Positions 17,391 to 26,656 of a stretch of DNA of 64,000 bases are shown piece after piece. The notes beneath the pieces are model-generated. The model was not told the origin of the DNA. It saw nothing but the letters and a program-made list of their open reading frames with translations, and searched no databases. Position numbers and translations under genes: made by a program. Where the stretch lies: contig JAFKEW010000042.1 in the NCBI GenBank assembly GCA_017308375.1, forward strand, positions 1 through 64,000, written 5' to 3'. Every line of letters starts with the position of its first letter. The first letter of the stretch is position 1. The stretch is from Alphaproteobacteria bacterium. Lineage in GTDB: Bacteria > Pseudomonadota > Alphaproteobacteria > Micropepsales > Micropepsaceae.

Positions 17391-17668
17391 TGGCCGAGTT
17401 CATCAGCCAAGAGACCGTTGCCGGGTTCTTCGCGCCGGTGCATCGCGCGCTCAGCGAACCGATTCTGCTGGGCGGCGCGCCGCGGGCCGTGGCGATCGCC
17501 AACGGCACGCTGGCGGCCGCGATCGGGCTCGGCCTGCGGCTGTGGATTCCGGGCCTCGTCATCTGGGCGATCGGTCACGCCGCTGCCGTCTGGGCGGCCA
17601 AGCGCGATGCGCAGTTCGTCGATGTGGTGCGCCGGCATCTGCGCTATCCGGCCTATCTGCGGGTGTGA
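17390..17668 (+). CDS. trbD: TrbD, VirB3-like membrane protein
   Basis: A 92-residue protein with an N-terminal VHRALSEPILLGGAPRAVAI block typical of TrbD/VirB3, and one or two membrane segments (about residues 35-68). It associates with the TrbE ATPase in the inner membrane. It shares one base with the trbC stop and ends seven bases before trbE. Confidence 0.9.
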   Translation: MAEFISQETVAGFFAPVHRALSEPILLGGAPRAVAIANGTLAAAIGLGLRLWIPGLVIWAIGHAAAVWAAKRDAQFVDVVRRHLRYPAYLRV

Positions 17669-17675
17669 GGCGGCC

Positions 17676-20105
17676 ATGCTGAACCTCGCCGAATACCGCA
17701 ACAGGGCCGCCCGGCTGGCCGACTTCCTGCCTTGGGCCGCGCTCGTCGGCGAAGGCGTGGTCCTGAACAAGGACGGCTCGTTCCTGCGCAGCGCGCGCTT
17801 CCGCGGACCTGATCTTGATTCTGCGACCTCGGCCGAGCTGGTCGGCGCCACGGCGCGGCTGAACAATGCGCTGCGGCGGTTGGGATCGGGCTGGGCGATC
17901 TTCGTCGAGGCGCAGCGCCATCCCGCTACCGCCTATCCCGATAGCCGATTTCCCGATCCGGTCTCGGCGCTGGTGGATCATGAGCGCCGCGCGCAGTTCG
18001 AGGAAGAAGGCGCGCACTTCGAGAGCACCTATTTCCTGACGCTACTGTGGCTGCCACCGGCCGAGGATGCGGCGCGCGCCGAAGGCTGGCTTTACGAAGG
18101 CCGCTCGCAGAAGGGTGTCGATCCCAAGGAATTGCTGCGCGGCTTCATCGACCGCACCGATCGCGTGCTGCAACTGGTCGAGGGCTTCGTCCCCGAAGTG
18201 GTATGGCTAGGCGACGCCGAGACCCTGACTTACCTGCACAGCACGGTCTCGACCCGGCGCCAGCGCGTGCGCGTGCCCGAAACGCCGATGTATCTCGATG
18301 CGCTTCTGGCGGACGAGCCGCTGACGGGCGGTCTCGAACCGAAGCTCGGCCATCATCACCTGCGCACGCTCACCGTCGTCGGATTCCCGACGATGACCCA
18401 TCCGGGCATCCTCGACGAACTCAACCGGCTCGCCTTTCCTTATCGCTGGATGACGCGCGCGCTCTGTCTCGACAAGACGGACGCGACGAAGCTCATCACC
18501 CGAATCCGGCGGCAATGGTTCGCCAAGCGCAAATCGATCGCCGCCATCGTCAAGGAAGTGATGACGAACGAGGCGTCGGTGCTGCTGGACAGCGACGCGG
18601 CTAACAAGGCCGCCGATGCGGATCTGGCCTTGCAGGAATTGGGCGCGGACCACGCCGGCGAAGCCTATGTCACCGCCACCGTCAATGTCTGGGATGAGGA
18701 TGCCGGGATCGCGGCCGAGAAGCTGCGGCTGGTCGAGAAGATCATCCAGGGCCGTGACTTCACCTGCATGACGGAAGGCGTGAACGCCGTCGAAGCCTGG
18801 CTCGGCAGCCTGCCGGGACACGTCTACGCCAATGTCCGCCAGCCGCCGCTCAGCACGCTCAATCTGGCGCACATGATTCCGCTGTCGGCGGTCTGGGCGG
18901 GGCCGTCGCGCGATGCGCATTTCGATGCGCCGCCGCTGTTCGTCGCCAAGACGGAAGGCTCGACCCCGTTCCGCTTCGCCCTGCATGTCGGCGATGTCGG
19001 CCATTGCCTGATCGTCGGACCCACGGGCGCGGGCAAGAGCGTGCTGCTCGCGCTGATGGCGCTGCAATTCCGCCGCTACCGCCATGCCCAGGTGTTCGCT
19101 TTCGATTTTGGCGGTTCGATCCGCGCGGCCAGCCTGGCGATGGGCGGCGATTGGCACGATCTCGGCGGGGCGCTGGCCGGGGATGCGAGCGAACCCGTCG
19201 CCTTGCAGCCGTTCGCGCATATCGACGACGCGGGAGAGCGCGCGTGGGCGGCCGAGTGGATGGCCGCCATTCTGGCGCGCGAGGGCGTCACCGTCGATCC
19301 GCAGGCCAAGGACCATCTCTGGTCGGCGCTGACCTCGCTCGCCTCCGCGCCCGAATCCGAGCGCACGCTGACCGGCCTCGCCGTGCTGCTTCAGGCGCAG
19401 AGCTTGAAGCAGGCGTTGCGGCCCTATTGCATCGGCGGCGCCTTCGGCCGGCTGCTCGACGCCGAGAGCGAGCGGCTCGGCAGCGCATCGGTCCAGGCGT
19501 TCGAGACGGAAGGGTTGATCGGCGCCGGCGCCGCGCCCGCGGTACTGTCCTATCTCTTCCACCGCATCGAAAGCCGGCTCGACGGCAGCCCGACGCTGTT
19601 GATCGTTGACGAAGGCTGGCTAGTGCTGGACTCGCCGGAGTTCGCGCAGCAGCTCCGCGAATGGCTGAAGACCTTGCGGAAGAAGAACGCCTCGGTCGTC
19701 TTTGCCACGCAATCGCTGGCCGACATCGAGACCAGCGCCATCGCCCCGGCGATCGTCGAGAGCTGTCCGACCCGGCTGTTCCTGCCCAACGAGCGGGCGA
19801 TCGAACCGCAGATCACAGCCATCTATCGCCGCTTCGGGTTGAACGATCGCCAGATCGAAATCCTGAGCCGCGCGACGCCGAAGCGCGATTATTACTGCCA
19901 GTCACGGCACGGCAACCGGCTGTTCGAGCTGGGCCTGGGCGAAGTCGCGCTCGCCTTCACCGCCGCCTCGTCCAAATCCGATCAGATCGCCATCGCCGAC
20001 ACGCTCGCCGCGCATGGCCGCGACGGCTTCGCCGCCGCCTGGCTCGCGGCGAAGGACGCCGCCTGGGCGGTCGAGCTGCTTCCCACAATGGAGTCATTGC
20101 CATGA
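17676..20105 (+). CDS. trbE: TrbE, VirB4-family conjugation ATPase
   Basis: An 809-residue ATPase of normal length for the family. Walker A is at about 447 (IVGPTGAGKSVLLALMALQF) and Walker B at about 635 (TLLIVDEGWLVLDSPEF). FATQSLADIETSAIAPAIVESCPTRLFLPN is a family signature. It energises pilus assembly and substrate passage. The downstream trbJ starts inside its stop codon (ATGA). Confidence 0.95.
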   Translation: MLNLAEYRNRAARLADFLPWAALVGEGVVLNKDGSFLRSARFRGPDLDSATSAELVGATARLNNALRRLGSGWAIFVEAQRHPATAYPDSRFPDPVSALVDHERRAQFEEEGAHFESTYFLTLLWLPPAEDAARAEGWLYEGRSQKGVDPKELLRGFIDRTDRVLQLVEGFVPEVVWLGDAETLTYLHSTVSTRRQRVRVPETPMYLDALLADEPLTGGLEPKLGHHHLRTLTVVGFPTMTHPGILDELNRLAFPYRWMTRALCLDKTDATKLITRIRRQWFAKRKSIAAIVKEVMTNEASVLLDSDAANKAADADLALQELGADHAGEAYVTATVNVWDEDAGIAAEKLRLVEKIIQGRDFTCMTEGVNAVEAWLGSLPGHVYANVRQPPLSTLNLAHMIPLSAVWAGPSRDAHFDAPPLFVAKTEGSTPFRFALHVGDVGHCLIVGPTGAGKSVLLALMALQFRRYRHAQVFAFDFGGSIRAASLAMGGDWHDLGGALAGDASEPVALQPFAHIDDAGERAWAAEWMAAILAREGVTVDPQAKDHLWSALTSLASAPESERTLTGLAVLLQAQSLKQALRPYCIGGAFGRLLDAESERLGSASVQAFETEGLIGAGAAPAVLSYLFHRIESRLDGSPTLLIVDEGWLVLDSPEFAQQLREWLKTLRKKNASVVFATQSLADIETSAIAPAIVESCPTRLFLPNERAIEPQITAIYRRFGLNDRQIEILSRATPKRDYYCQSRHGNRLFELGLGEVALAFTAASSKSDQIAIADTLAAHGRDGFAAAWLAAKDAAWAVELLPTMESLP

Positions 20106-20866
20106 TCCGTATCCGCCGTCGCGCGGCATTGATCGCCGCGTCCACGCTCGCATTGTCGCTCGCGCTGTCGCCCTTGGCGGTCACGCCAGCCTATGCGCTC
20201 TTCGGCGTCGGCGACATCGTATACGACCCGACCAATTACGCGCAGAACGTCTTGCAGGCCGCCCGCGCGCTGCAACAGATCGACAACCAGATCACCGCGC
20301 TCCAGAACCAGGCGCAGATGCTGATCAATCAGGCGCGCAATCTGGCGAGCCTGCCGTATTCCGCGCTGTCGCAGCTTCAATCCTCGATCCAGCGTACCCA
20401 GCAGCTTCTCGGCCAGGCGCAACGCATCGCCTATGACGTGACGCAGATCGAGCAGGCGTTTCAGACGAGCTACGGCCCGGTCTCGACCACCGCGTCCGAT
20501 CAGGCGCTGATCGCCGGCGCGCAGGATCGCTGGCAGACCTCGGTGGCGGGCTTCGAGGATGCGCTGAAGGTGCAGGCCGGCGTCGTCGGCAACCTCGACA
20601 CCACCCGCACCCAGATGAACGCGCTGGTGACATCGAGCCAGTCGGCGACCGGCGCGCTTCAGGCGGCGCAGGCCGGCAACCAGATGCTGGCGCTGCAATC
20701 GCAGCAGATCGCCGATCTGACGGCGACCGTGGCCGCGCAGGGCCGCGCCGAGATGCTGGAGGATGCGCGCGAGGCCGAGGCCGAAGCGCAGGGCCAGGAG
20801 CAGTTCCGCCGCTTCATGACGACGGAAGGCTATCAGCCCTATCCGGTCCAAGCCTTCCACGAATGA
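20102..20866 (+). CDS. trbJ: TrbJ, VirB5-like protein
   Basis: A 254-residue secreted protein with a clear signal peptide (residues 1-31, ending TPAYA). A long helical, glutamine-rich region follows (ALQQIDNQITALQNQAQMLINQARNLASLP), typical of TrbJ. It is a minor pilus component or tip protein. It overlaps both neighbours by four bases. Confidence 0.9.
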   Translation: MIRIRRRAALIAASTLALSLALSPLAVTPAYALFGVGDIVYDPTNYAQNVLQAARALQQIDNQITALQNQAQMLINQARNLASLPYSALSQLQSSIQRTQQLLGQAQRIAYDVTQIEQAFQTSYGPVSTTASDQALIAGAQDRWQTSVAGFEDALKVQAGVVGNLDTTRTQMNALVTSSQSATGALQAAQAGNQMLALQSQQIADLTATVAAQGRAEMLEDAREAEAEAQGQEQFRRFMTTEGYQPYPVQAFHE

Positions 20867-20874
20867 GGGCGGCG

Positions 20875-21141
20875 ATGGACGACAAGCGAACCCTCAAGAT
20901 CGTCGTCATCGCCGTCCTGGGCGCCGTGGCGCTCGCGGTCGTGATTGCCTTCGACACCACCGATCGCACGCCACGGCAGGACGTGTCCGCCCCAGCGGTC
21001 AGTGACCGCCGCGATCCGCTGGATGCCGAGTTGGCGCGGTGCCGCGACCTCGGCCCCGATGATCCGGTCGATGCACGCTGCCGTGCCGCCTGGGCCGAAA
21101 GCAACCGTCGCTTCTTCGGCGACGACAAGCCGGGGAGGTGA
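20875..21141 (+). CDS. trbK: TrbK-like small protein, putative entry exclusion
   Basis: An 88-residue protein with one N-terminal membrane helix (LKIVVIAVLGAVALAVVIAF) and a short periplasmic domain with two cysteines (LARCRDLGPDDPVDARCRAAW). That is the layout of the alternative TrbK found in this operon position. In-frame ATGs are at 20863 (overlapping the trbJ stop) and 20875. GAGGGCGG fits the second. Entry exclusion is the classical TrbK role; it is not proved here. Confidence 0.75.
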   Translation: MDDKRTLKIVVIAVLGAVALAVVIAFDTTDRTPRQDVSAPAVSDRRDPLDAELARCRDLGPDDPVDARCRAAWAESNRRFFGDDKPGR

Positions 21142-21144
21142 GCG

Positions 21145-22494
21145 ATGGACAATGTCGGGGTCATCGACCGCTTCCTCAACACCTTCACCACTTATATCGA
21201 TTCCGGCTTCGGCCTGATCCACGGCGAGGTGGGCTATCTCACCTCGGTCCTGATCGTCCTCGACATCACGCTCGCCGGGCTGTTCTGGGCCTGGGGCGCC
21301 GATGAAGACGTGATGCAGCGTCTGGTGAAGAAGACTCTCTATATCGGCTTCTTCGCCTTCGTCATCGCCAACTTCAACCATCTCGCGCACATAGTCTTCG
21401 ACAGCTTCGCCGGCCTCGGCCTGAAAGCCGGCGGATCGAGCATCTCGACCGATCAGTTCCTCCAGCCCGGCCGGCTGGCGCAGGTGGGCCTCGACGCAGG
21501 CAAGCCGCTGCTCACCGCAGCGGGCAAGCTGATGGGCTTTCGCAGCTTCTTCGCTAATTTCGTCCAGATCGCCGTGCTGATGGTGTCCTGGGTGCTGGTG
21601 CTGATCGCCTTCTTCATTTTGGCGGTGCAGCTCTTCGTCACCATCCTGGAGTTCAAACTGACGACGCTCGCGGGGTTCGTGCTGATCCCGTTCGCGCTCT
21701 TCAACAAGACCGCGTTCCTCGCCGAGAAGGTCTTGGGGAATGTCGTCGCGTCGGGCGTCAAGATTCTGGTGCTCGCCGTCATCGTCGGAATCGGCACCGG
21801 CCTGTTCGCGGATTTCACCGCCGGGTGGGGCGACAATGTGCCGACCGACGAGCAGGCGTTGTCGGTAGTGCTGGCGGCGCTGTCGCTGCTCGGCCTCGGC
21901 ATCTTCGGCCCCGGCATCGCCAATGGTCTGATCTCCGGCGCGCCCCAGCTCGGCGCGGGCGCCGCCGTTGGCACGGGGCTGGCCGTCGCGGGCATCGGCG
22001 CGGCCGGCTTTATGGGTGCGCGGGCCGGCATCGGCGCGGTCGGCGCCGTCGCCAACGCCGCCGGTGCGACCGCGCGCGGGGCCGCGTTCATGGCGGGCGG
22101 TGCGCGAAGCGCCTATGGCCTCGCCTCGGCCGCTTCGGGTGAGAGTGGCGCGGCCGGCGTCGCCGCCGGTCTCGGCGGCGTCGCCAAGGCCGGGACCGGC
22201 GCAGCCCTTTCGCCGCTGCGCCGCGCCGCCGCGCGCGGCTCGACCGCCTTGCAGACCAGCTATCAATCGGGCGGTCGCGCCGCCTTCGCCGTCACCGGCG
22301 GCGCATCCAGCGCCCCAGCCGAAGCAGCGTCCGCAACCCGTGCGGAAAGCGGTGGGCCGCCTGCCTGGGCGCAACGCCTCAAGCGCAATCAGACCTTCGG
22401 CCACGGCATCACCACCGCCGCCCATGCCGTGCGGGCCGGCGATCGCGGCGGCGCGGCCAGCACCGTCAAGCTCGATGAGGAGGACCGCCGATGA
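21145..22494 (+). CDS. trbL: TrbL, VirB6-like polytopic membrane protein
   Basis: A 449-residue inner-membrane protein. Hydrophobic segments occupy about residues 25-300 (VLIVLDITLAGLFWAWG, VLMVSWVLVLIAFFILAVQLF, LSLLGLGIFGPGIA). A long Ala/Gly-rich and then basic C-terminal tail follows. GGGGAGG lies upstream of the ATG. It forms part of the translocation channel. It overlaps trbF by four bases. Confidence 0.92.
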   Translation: MDNVGVIDRFLNTFTTYIDSGFGLIHGEVGYLTSVLIVLDITLAGLFWAWGADEDVMQRLVKKTLYIGFFAFVIANFNHLAHIVFDSFAGLGLKAGGSSISTDQFLQPGRLAQVGLDAGKPLLTAAGKLMGFRSFFANFVQIAVLMVSWVLVLIAFFILAVQLFVTILEFKLTTLAGFVLIPFALFNKTAFLAEKVLGNVVASGVKILVLAVIVGIGTGLFADFTAGWGDNVPTDEQALSVVLAALSLLGLGIFGPGIANGLISGAPQLGAGAAVGTGLAVAGIGAAGFMGARAGIGAVGAVANAAGATARGAAFMAGGARSAYGLASAASGESGAAGVAAGLGGVAKAGTGAALSPLRRAAARGSTALQTSYQSGGRAAFAVTGGASSAPAEAASATRAESGGPPAWAQRLKRNQTFGHGITTAAHAVRAGDRGGAASTVKLDEEDRR

Positions 22495-23180
22495 CGCTGT
22501 TTCGTCGCCCCGCCGTGCATTACGGCAAGACGCCCGAGCCGGGGACGCCCTATCAGCGCGCCGCGCAGGTCTGGGACGAGCGCATCGGCTCGGCCCGCGT
22601 GCAGGCCCGCAACTGGCGCCTGATGGCGTTTGGCTGCCTCGCCTTGTCGGCGGGCCTGGCCGGCGGGCTGGTCTGGCAATCCGAACGCGGCGCCATCGTC
22701 CCGTGGGTGGTGCAGATCGATCCGCACGGACAGGCGCAGGCGATCGCTCCCGCCACCGCCGATTATCAACCCACCGATCCGCAGATCGCCTGGTATCTGG
22801 CGCGCTTCGTCGAAGAAGTCCGCTCGCTTCCGGACGATGCCATCGTCGTGCGCCAGAACTGGCTGCGCGCCTATGACTTCACCACCGAGCAGGGCGCGCT
22901 CGCACTCAATGATTATGCCCGCGCCAACGATCCGTTCAGCCGCGTAGGCAAAGAGCAGGTCGCGGTCGACATCTCCAGCGTCATCCGCGCCTCGCCCGAC
23001 AGCTTCCGCGTCGCCTGGGTCGAGCGCCGCTACCAGGACGGCAGCCTCGCCGGCACCGCCCATTGGACCGCCATCCTCACCATCGTCCTCCAGCCGCCGC
23101 AGGACGCCGAGCGGCTGCGCAAAAATCCCCTCGGCGTCTACGTCACCGCCATCAACTGGTCGAAGGAGCTGGACCAATGA
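22491..23180 (+). CDS. trbF: TrbF, VirB8-like assembly protein
   Basis: A 229-residue protein with an N-terminal cytoplasmic stretch containing PYQRAAQVWDERIG, one membrane helix (about residues 43-62) and a periplasmic VirB8-like domain. WYLARFVEEVRSLPDD and FRVAWVERRY are characteristic. It nucleates the core complex. It overlaps trbL and trbG. Confidence 0.93.
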   Translation: MTLFRRPAVHYGKTPEPGTPYQRAAQVWDERIGSARVQARNWRLMAFGCLALSAGLAGGLVWQSERGAIVPWVVQIDPHGQAQAIAPATADYQPTDPQIAWYLARFVEEVRSLPDDAIVVRQNWLRAYDFTTEQGALALNDYARANDPFSRVGKEQVAVDISSVIRASPDSFRVAWVERRYQDGSLAGTAHWTAILTIVLQPPQDAERLRKNPLGVYVTAINWSKELDQ

Positions 23181-24187
23181 CGCCATCGCTCGATCGCACC
23201 GGCGGCACATGGCTGCCGGCCTTGCTGCTTTCCACATCGATGCTTGCCGGCTGCGCGAGCACCTACAAGCCACCGCAAATCTCGTATGACAACGCCACGC
23301 CGGCCGTGCTGACGCCGGAGCCGCCGAAGCCCGTGCGGGTGGTCGCGTTGCCCAAGCCCTTGCCGCTGCCCGGCCAGTTGAAGGCCGTTCCGCACGACAA
23401 GGCGATGCCGCCGGAGCCGGCCGATCCTGCGACGCGGGTGGACCGGGCCAACGACGCGGCCCGTGTGCAACCGTCGCGCGTCGATTATCTCAACGCGATC
23501 CAGCTCTATCCCTATAGCGACGGCGCGCTCTACCAAGTCTATGCCGCACCCGGCGAAGTCACCGACATCGCGTTGCAGCCGGGCGAGCAGCTTGCAGGCA
23601 CCGGCCCCGTCGCGGCCGGCGATACGGTGCGCTGGATCATCGGCGACACAGAGAGCGGCACCGGCGCGGACAAGCGCGTCCACATCCTGGTGAAGCCGAC
23701 ACGGCCGGATCTAGTGACGAACCTCGTCATCAACACCGATCGGCGCACCTATCACCTCGAGCTGCACGCGACCGATAAGACCTATATGGCGTCGGTATCC
23801 TGGTCCTATCCGCAGGACCAGCTCATCGCGCTGCACGCGGAAAGCGCCGCTGCCGACGCTCAGGCCCCGATCGCCAGCGGGATCGACATCGCGGCGTTGA
23901 ATTTCCGCTATCGCATCGAGGGCGATAATCCGCCCTGGCGTCCGCTGCGCGCCTTCGATGACGGCCGCCAGGTGTTCATCGAGTTTCCGCGCGGCATCGC
24001 GCAAGGAGAGATGCCGCCTTTGTTCGTCATCGGTCCCAATGGCGGCGGCGAACTGGTGAATTACCGCGTGCGCGGCAACCACATGATCGTCGACCGCCTG
24101 TTCGCCGCCGCCGAGCTGCGCATGGGCGACAAGGATTCCGAGCAGCGCGTCCGCATCGTCCGCACCGACGGGAGGCCGCACTCATGA
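23177..24187 (+). CDS. trbG: TrbG, VirB9-like outer-membrane-associated lipoprotein
   Basis: A 336-residue protein with a lipoprotein signal (LLLSTSMLAGC, Cys near residue 23). A proline-rich linker and a VirB9/TrbG domain follow, with QLYPYSDGALYQVYAAPGEVTDIALQPGE and YRIEGDNPPWRPLRAFDDG. It forms the outer part of the core complex with TrbI. It overlaps trbI by four bases. Confidence 0.93.
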   Translation: MTPSLDRTGGTWLPALLLSTSMLAGCASTYKPPQISYDNATPAVLTPEPPKPVRVVALPKPLPLPGQLKAVPHDKAMPPEPADPATRVDRANDAARVQPSRVDYLNAIQLYPYSDGALYQVYAAPGEVTDIALQPGEQLAGTGPVAAGDTVRWIIGDTESGTGADKRVHILVKPTRPDLVTNLVINTDRRTYHLELHATDKTYMASVSWSYPQDQLIALHAESAAADAQAPIASGIDIAALNFRYRIEGDNPPWRPLRAFDDGRQVFIEFPRGIAQGEMPPLFVIGPNGGGELVNYRVRGNHMIVDRLFAAAELRMGDKDSEQRVRIVRTDGRPHS

Positions 24188-25338
24188 CCGAGCATCCGGC
24201 GAACGAACAGGCGCCGGCGCCCGACCTGCGATTGCGCGCCGGTCCGCCCCAGGTCATGCGGCTGTCGCGCAAGATGCTCGCCGGGCTGGCGCTCGTGACC
24301 GGCGTCGGTATCGGTGGCGCGCTGATCTATGCCCTTCAGGGACAGCATCAGACTGCGCACACCGAACTCTACAACACCGACCATCGCGCCACGCCGGACG
24401 GCCTGGCGTCCATGCCGCGCGACTACGCGCATGTGCCCCAGCTTGGCGCGCCGCTTCCCGGCGATTTGGGGCGGCCGATCCTCAAGGCGCAGGGGCAAGG
24501 TCAGGCGGCACCGGCCGTCGATCCCGCCCAGCAGCGACTTGCACAAGAGCAGGACGCCGCGCGGATCAGCAAGCTGTTCGCGGGCACGGCCACGCACCCG
24601 GCCGCACCGGCCGTGGTGGCAGCACCGGGAAGTCCGAGCGCATCAACACCCGAGCCCGGCCAGGCCGCATCGAGCGACCCGACCGCCACCCAGAACATGC
24701 AGGACCAGAAGCTCGCCTTCATGAACGGTCCGGTCGATCGCCGCACCGTCAGCCTGGACCGGCTGGAAACGCCGCCGTCGCCCTATGTCGTGCAGGCCGG
24801 TGCGGTGATCCCGGCGGCGCTGATCACCGGCATCCGCTCCGATCTGCCGGGCCAGGTCACGGCCCAGGTGACGGAAGACGTTTATGACAGCCCGACCGGG
24901 CGCTATCTGTTGATCCCGCAAGGCGCGCGACTGATCGGTCAGTACGATAGCCAGATTTCCTTCGCGCAGAGCCGCTTGCAGTTGGTGTGGACGCGGCTGA
25001 TCCTGCCGAACGGCAAATCCATCGTGCTCGAACGGCAGCCCGGCGCCGACGCCGAAGGCTATGCCGGGTTGGAGGACGAGGTCGACAATCATTGGGGCAT
25101 GTTGTTCAAGGCGGCGCTGCTCTCGACCGTGCTCAGCGTCGGCGCCGAAGCCGGCACCAGCGACAGCGAGAACAACCTGGCCCAGGCGATCCGCATGGGC
25201 GCCTCCAACAGCATCAGCCAGACCGGCCAGCAGATCGTCGAGCGTAACCTGAACGTCCAGCCGACGCTCACCATCCGGCCGGGCTTTCCCGTGCGCGTGC
25301 TGGTCGATCGCGACCTTATGCTCGCGCCCTACAAATAA
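24184..25338 (+). CDS. trbI: TrbI, VirB10-like core protein
   Basis: A 384-residue protein with a cytoplasmic N-terminus, a membrane helix at about residues 33-55 and a proline/alanine-rich periplasmic linker. The C-terminal VirB10 beta-barrel domain has VQAGAVIPAALITGIRSDLPGQ, YLLIPQGARLIGQYDS and GFPVRVLVDRDLMLAPY. It spans the envelope and is the last core trb gene. The DUF2274 gene follows after 11 bases. Confidence 0.94.
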   Translation: MTEHPANEQAPAPDLRLRAGPPQVMRLSRKMLAGLALVTGVGIGGALIYALQGQHQTAHTELYNTDHRATPDGLASMPRDYAHVPQLGAPLPGDLGRPILKAQGQGQAAPAVDPAQQRLAQEQDAARISKLFAGTATHPAAPAVVAAPGSPSASTPEPGQAASSDPTATQNMQDQKLAFMNGPVDRRTVSLDRLETPPSPYVVQAGAVIPAALITGIRSDLPGQVTAQVTEDVYDSPTGRYLLIPQGARLIGQYDSQISFAQSRLQLVWTRLILPNGKSIVLERQPGADAEGYAGLEDEVDNHWGMLFKAALLSTVLSVGAEAGTSDSENNLAQAIRMGASNSISQTGQQIVERNLNVQPTLTIRPGFPVRVLVDRDLMLAPYK

Positions 25339-25349
25339 GGACTCCTGCC

Positions 25350-25607
25350 ATGCCCAAGTTGAAGCTCGGCCCGCTCGCCGACGACCGCCCGGTCAAGCTG
25401 ACCATCGAATTGCAGGCGCTCGTGCATCGCGATCTCGTCGCCTATGCCGAAGTCCTCGGCCGCGAGACCGGGCAGACCGTATCCGACCCGGCCAAGCTGA
25501 TCGGTCCGATGTTGGCGCGCTTCATGGCGACCGACCGCGCCTTCGCCAAGGCCCGCAAGCAGGGCGCAGGCGGACGGCCTCACTCCGGCTCCGGCAGCGC
25601 CGGATAG
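25350..25607 (+). CDS. DUF2274 protein
   Basis: An 85-residue protein (KLKLGPLADDRPVKLTIELQALVHRDLVAYAEVL...LIGPMLARFMATDRAF) matching DUF2274, a small family found right after trbI in such operons. The fold resembles a ribbon-helix-helix protein and it may be regulatory. GGA lies just before the ATG. Its 3' end overlaps the convergent LysR gene by 28 bases. Confidence 0.82.
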   Translation: MPKLKLGPLADDRPVKLTIELQALVHRDLVAYAEVLGRETGQTVSDPAKLIGPMLARFMATDRAFAKARKQGAGGRPHSGSGSAG

Positions 25608-26563
25608 CGCTCCCGCAGCAATTTGAGGAACGAGCCGAGCGCGGGGTTGAGATTGTCCGCCGCCCAATGCGCCCGGTAGCCGAGCCGCCACGGCCCGTTG
25701 CCGTCGCGCGCCTCGCGGTAGGCGACGCCGGCATAGCTGACGCCGAGATAGGCGTCGCAGGTGATGCTCACCCCCAGGCCCGCGCCGACCAGGCTCTTGA
25801 TGGTTTCGCCGTTGACTTCGTACTGCACGATCTTGGGCCGGTCGCCCGGCGAGGCGAGCTTCATCATCAGCAGGTCGCGGAAATCCTGGCCAAGATCGAA
25901 GCGTGCGAGCAGGAAGGTCTCGCCCTTGAGATCGGTCCAAGAGACGATTTCCTGCGCCGCCAGGGGATGGCCTTCGGGCAGCGCCACCATCACGCGCTCG
26001 CTCCACAGCGCCATCGAGCGCCGGTGCTGGCCGTTGGGCTCGCCGGTGACGATCGCGATATCGAGCGCGCCATTATCGACGGCGGTGAACAAGCCAGCCC
26101 TGGAATCTTGGTAGAGACAGATTTCTACCTGCGGAAAACGTTTCACATATTCTAATAGGGTTGCTCTTAGATTGCCGGCAGAAAGCGAGGTATAGAAGCC
26201 GACGGTCAGCCGGCCGACTTCGCCGCGCCCCGCACGTTTTGCCATGCGAGCCATTGCATCGACCTCCCGCACGATTCGACGCGCGGCGGTGAGAAACGAC
26301 ACTCCTGCCGCGGTTGGTCTGACCCCTGCGCGCGATCGCTCGAATAGCAATACCTCAAGTCGTTGCTCCAGTTCCCGCACGCATCGGCTCAGAGTGGATT
26401 CTTTCAAACGTAACGCCTCGGCGGCACGGCGCAGACTATGATGGTCGGCGGCAGCAATGACGTAGCGCAGATGCCGTATGTCAACCGAATTGCCGACGCC
26501 TATCGGCTCAACTCGCACCACACCCAAGGGTGCTACTGCCGAATCACTATTCTGGACCACCAT
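25580..26563 (-). CDS. LysR-family transcriptional regulator
   Basis: About 327 residues. An N-terminal winged helix-turn-helix (DIRHLRYVIAAADHHSLRRAAEALRLKESTLSRCVRELEQRLEVLLFER) precedes a substrate-binding domain of PBP2 type. An unusual leader of about 25 residues precedes the HTH. The frame opens at ATG 26590, but ATG 26563 has a better, though weak, purine-rich site upstream. LysR genes in this place are frequent in related elements. It follows the arsenite pump on the same strand, so regulation of the cargo cannot be excluded. Local G+C is mosaic, with an AT-rich patch around 26,100-26,160. Confidence 0.85.
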   Translation of the reverse strand: MVVQNSDSAVAPLGVVRVEPIGVGNSVDIRHLRYVIAAADHHSLRRAAEALRLKESTLSRCVRELEQRLEVLLFERSRAGVRPTAAGVSFLTAARRIVREVDAMARMAKRAGRGEVGRLTVGFYTSLSAGNLRATLLEYVKRFPQVEICLYQDSRAGLFTAVDNGALDIAIVTGEPNGQHRRSMALWSERVMVALPEGHPLAAQEIVSWTDLKGETFLLARFDLGQDFRDLLMMKLASPGDRPKIVQYEVNGETIKSLVGAGLGVSITCDAYLGVSYAGVAYREARDGNGPWRLGYRAHWAADNLNPALGSFLKLLRERYPALPEPE

Positions 26564-26656
26564 CACTTCATCCCGCCGACAGACGGCCATTGGTGGTTGC
26601 CGACTGTCGCGCTGCGTTTCCTCCCTCTCGACGTCTTTTCGATTACGCGGATATCC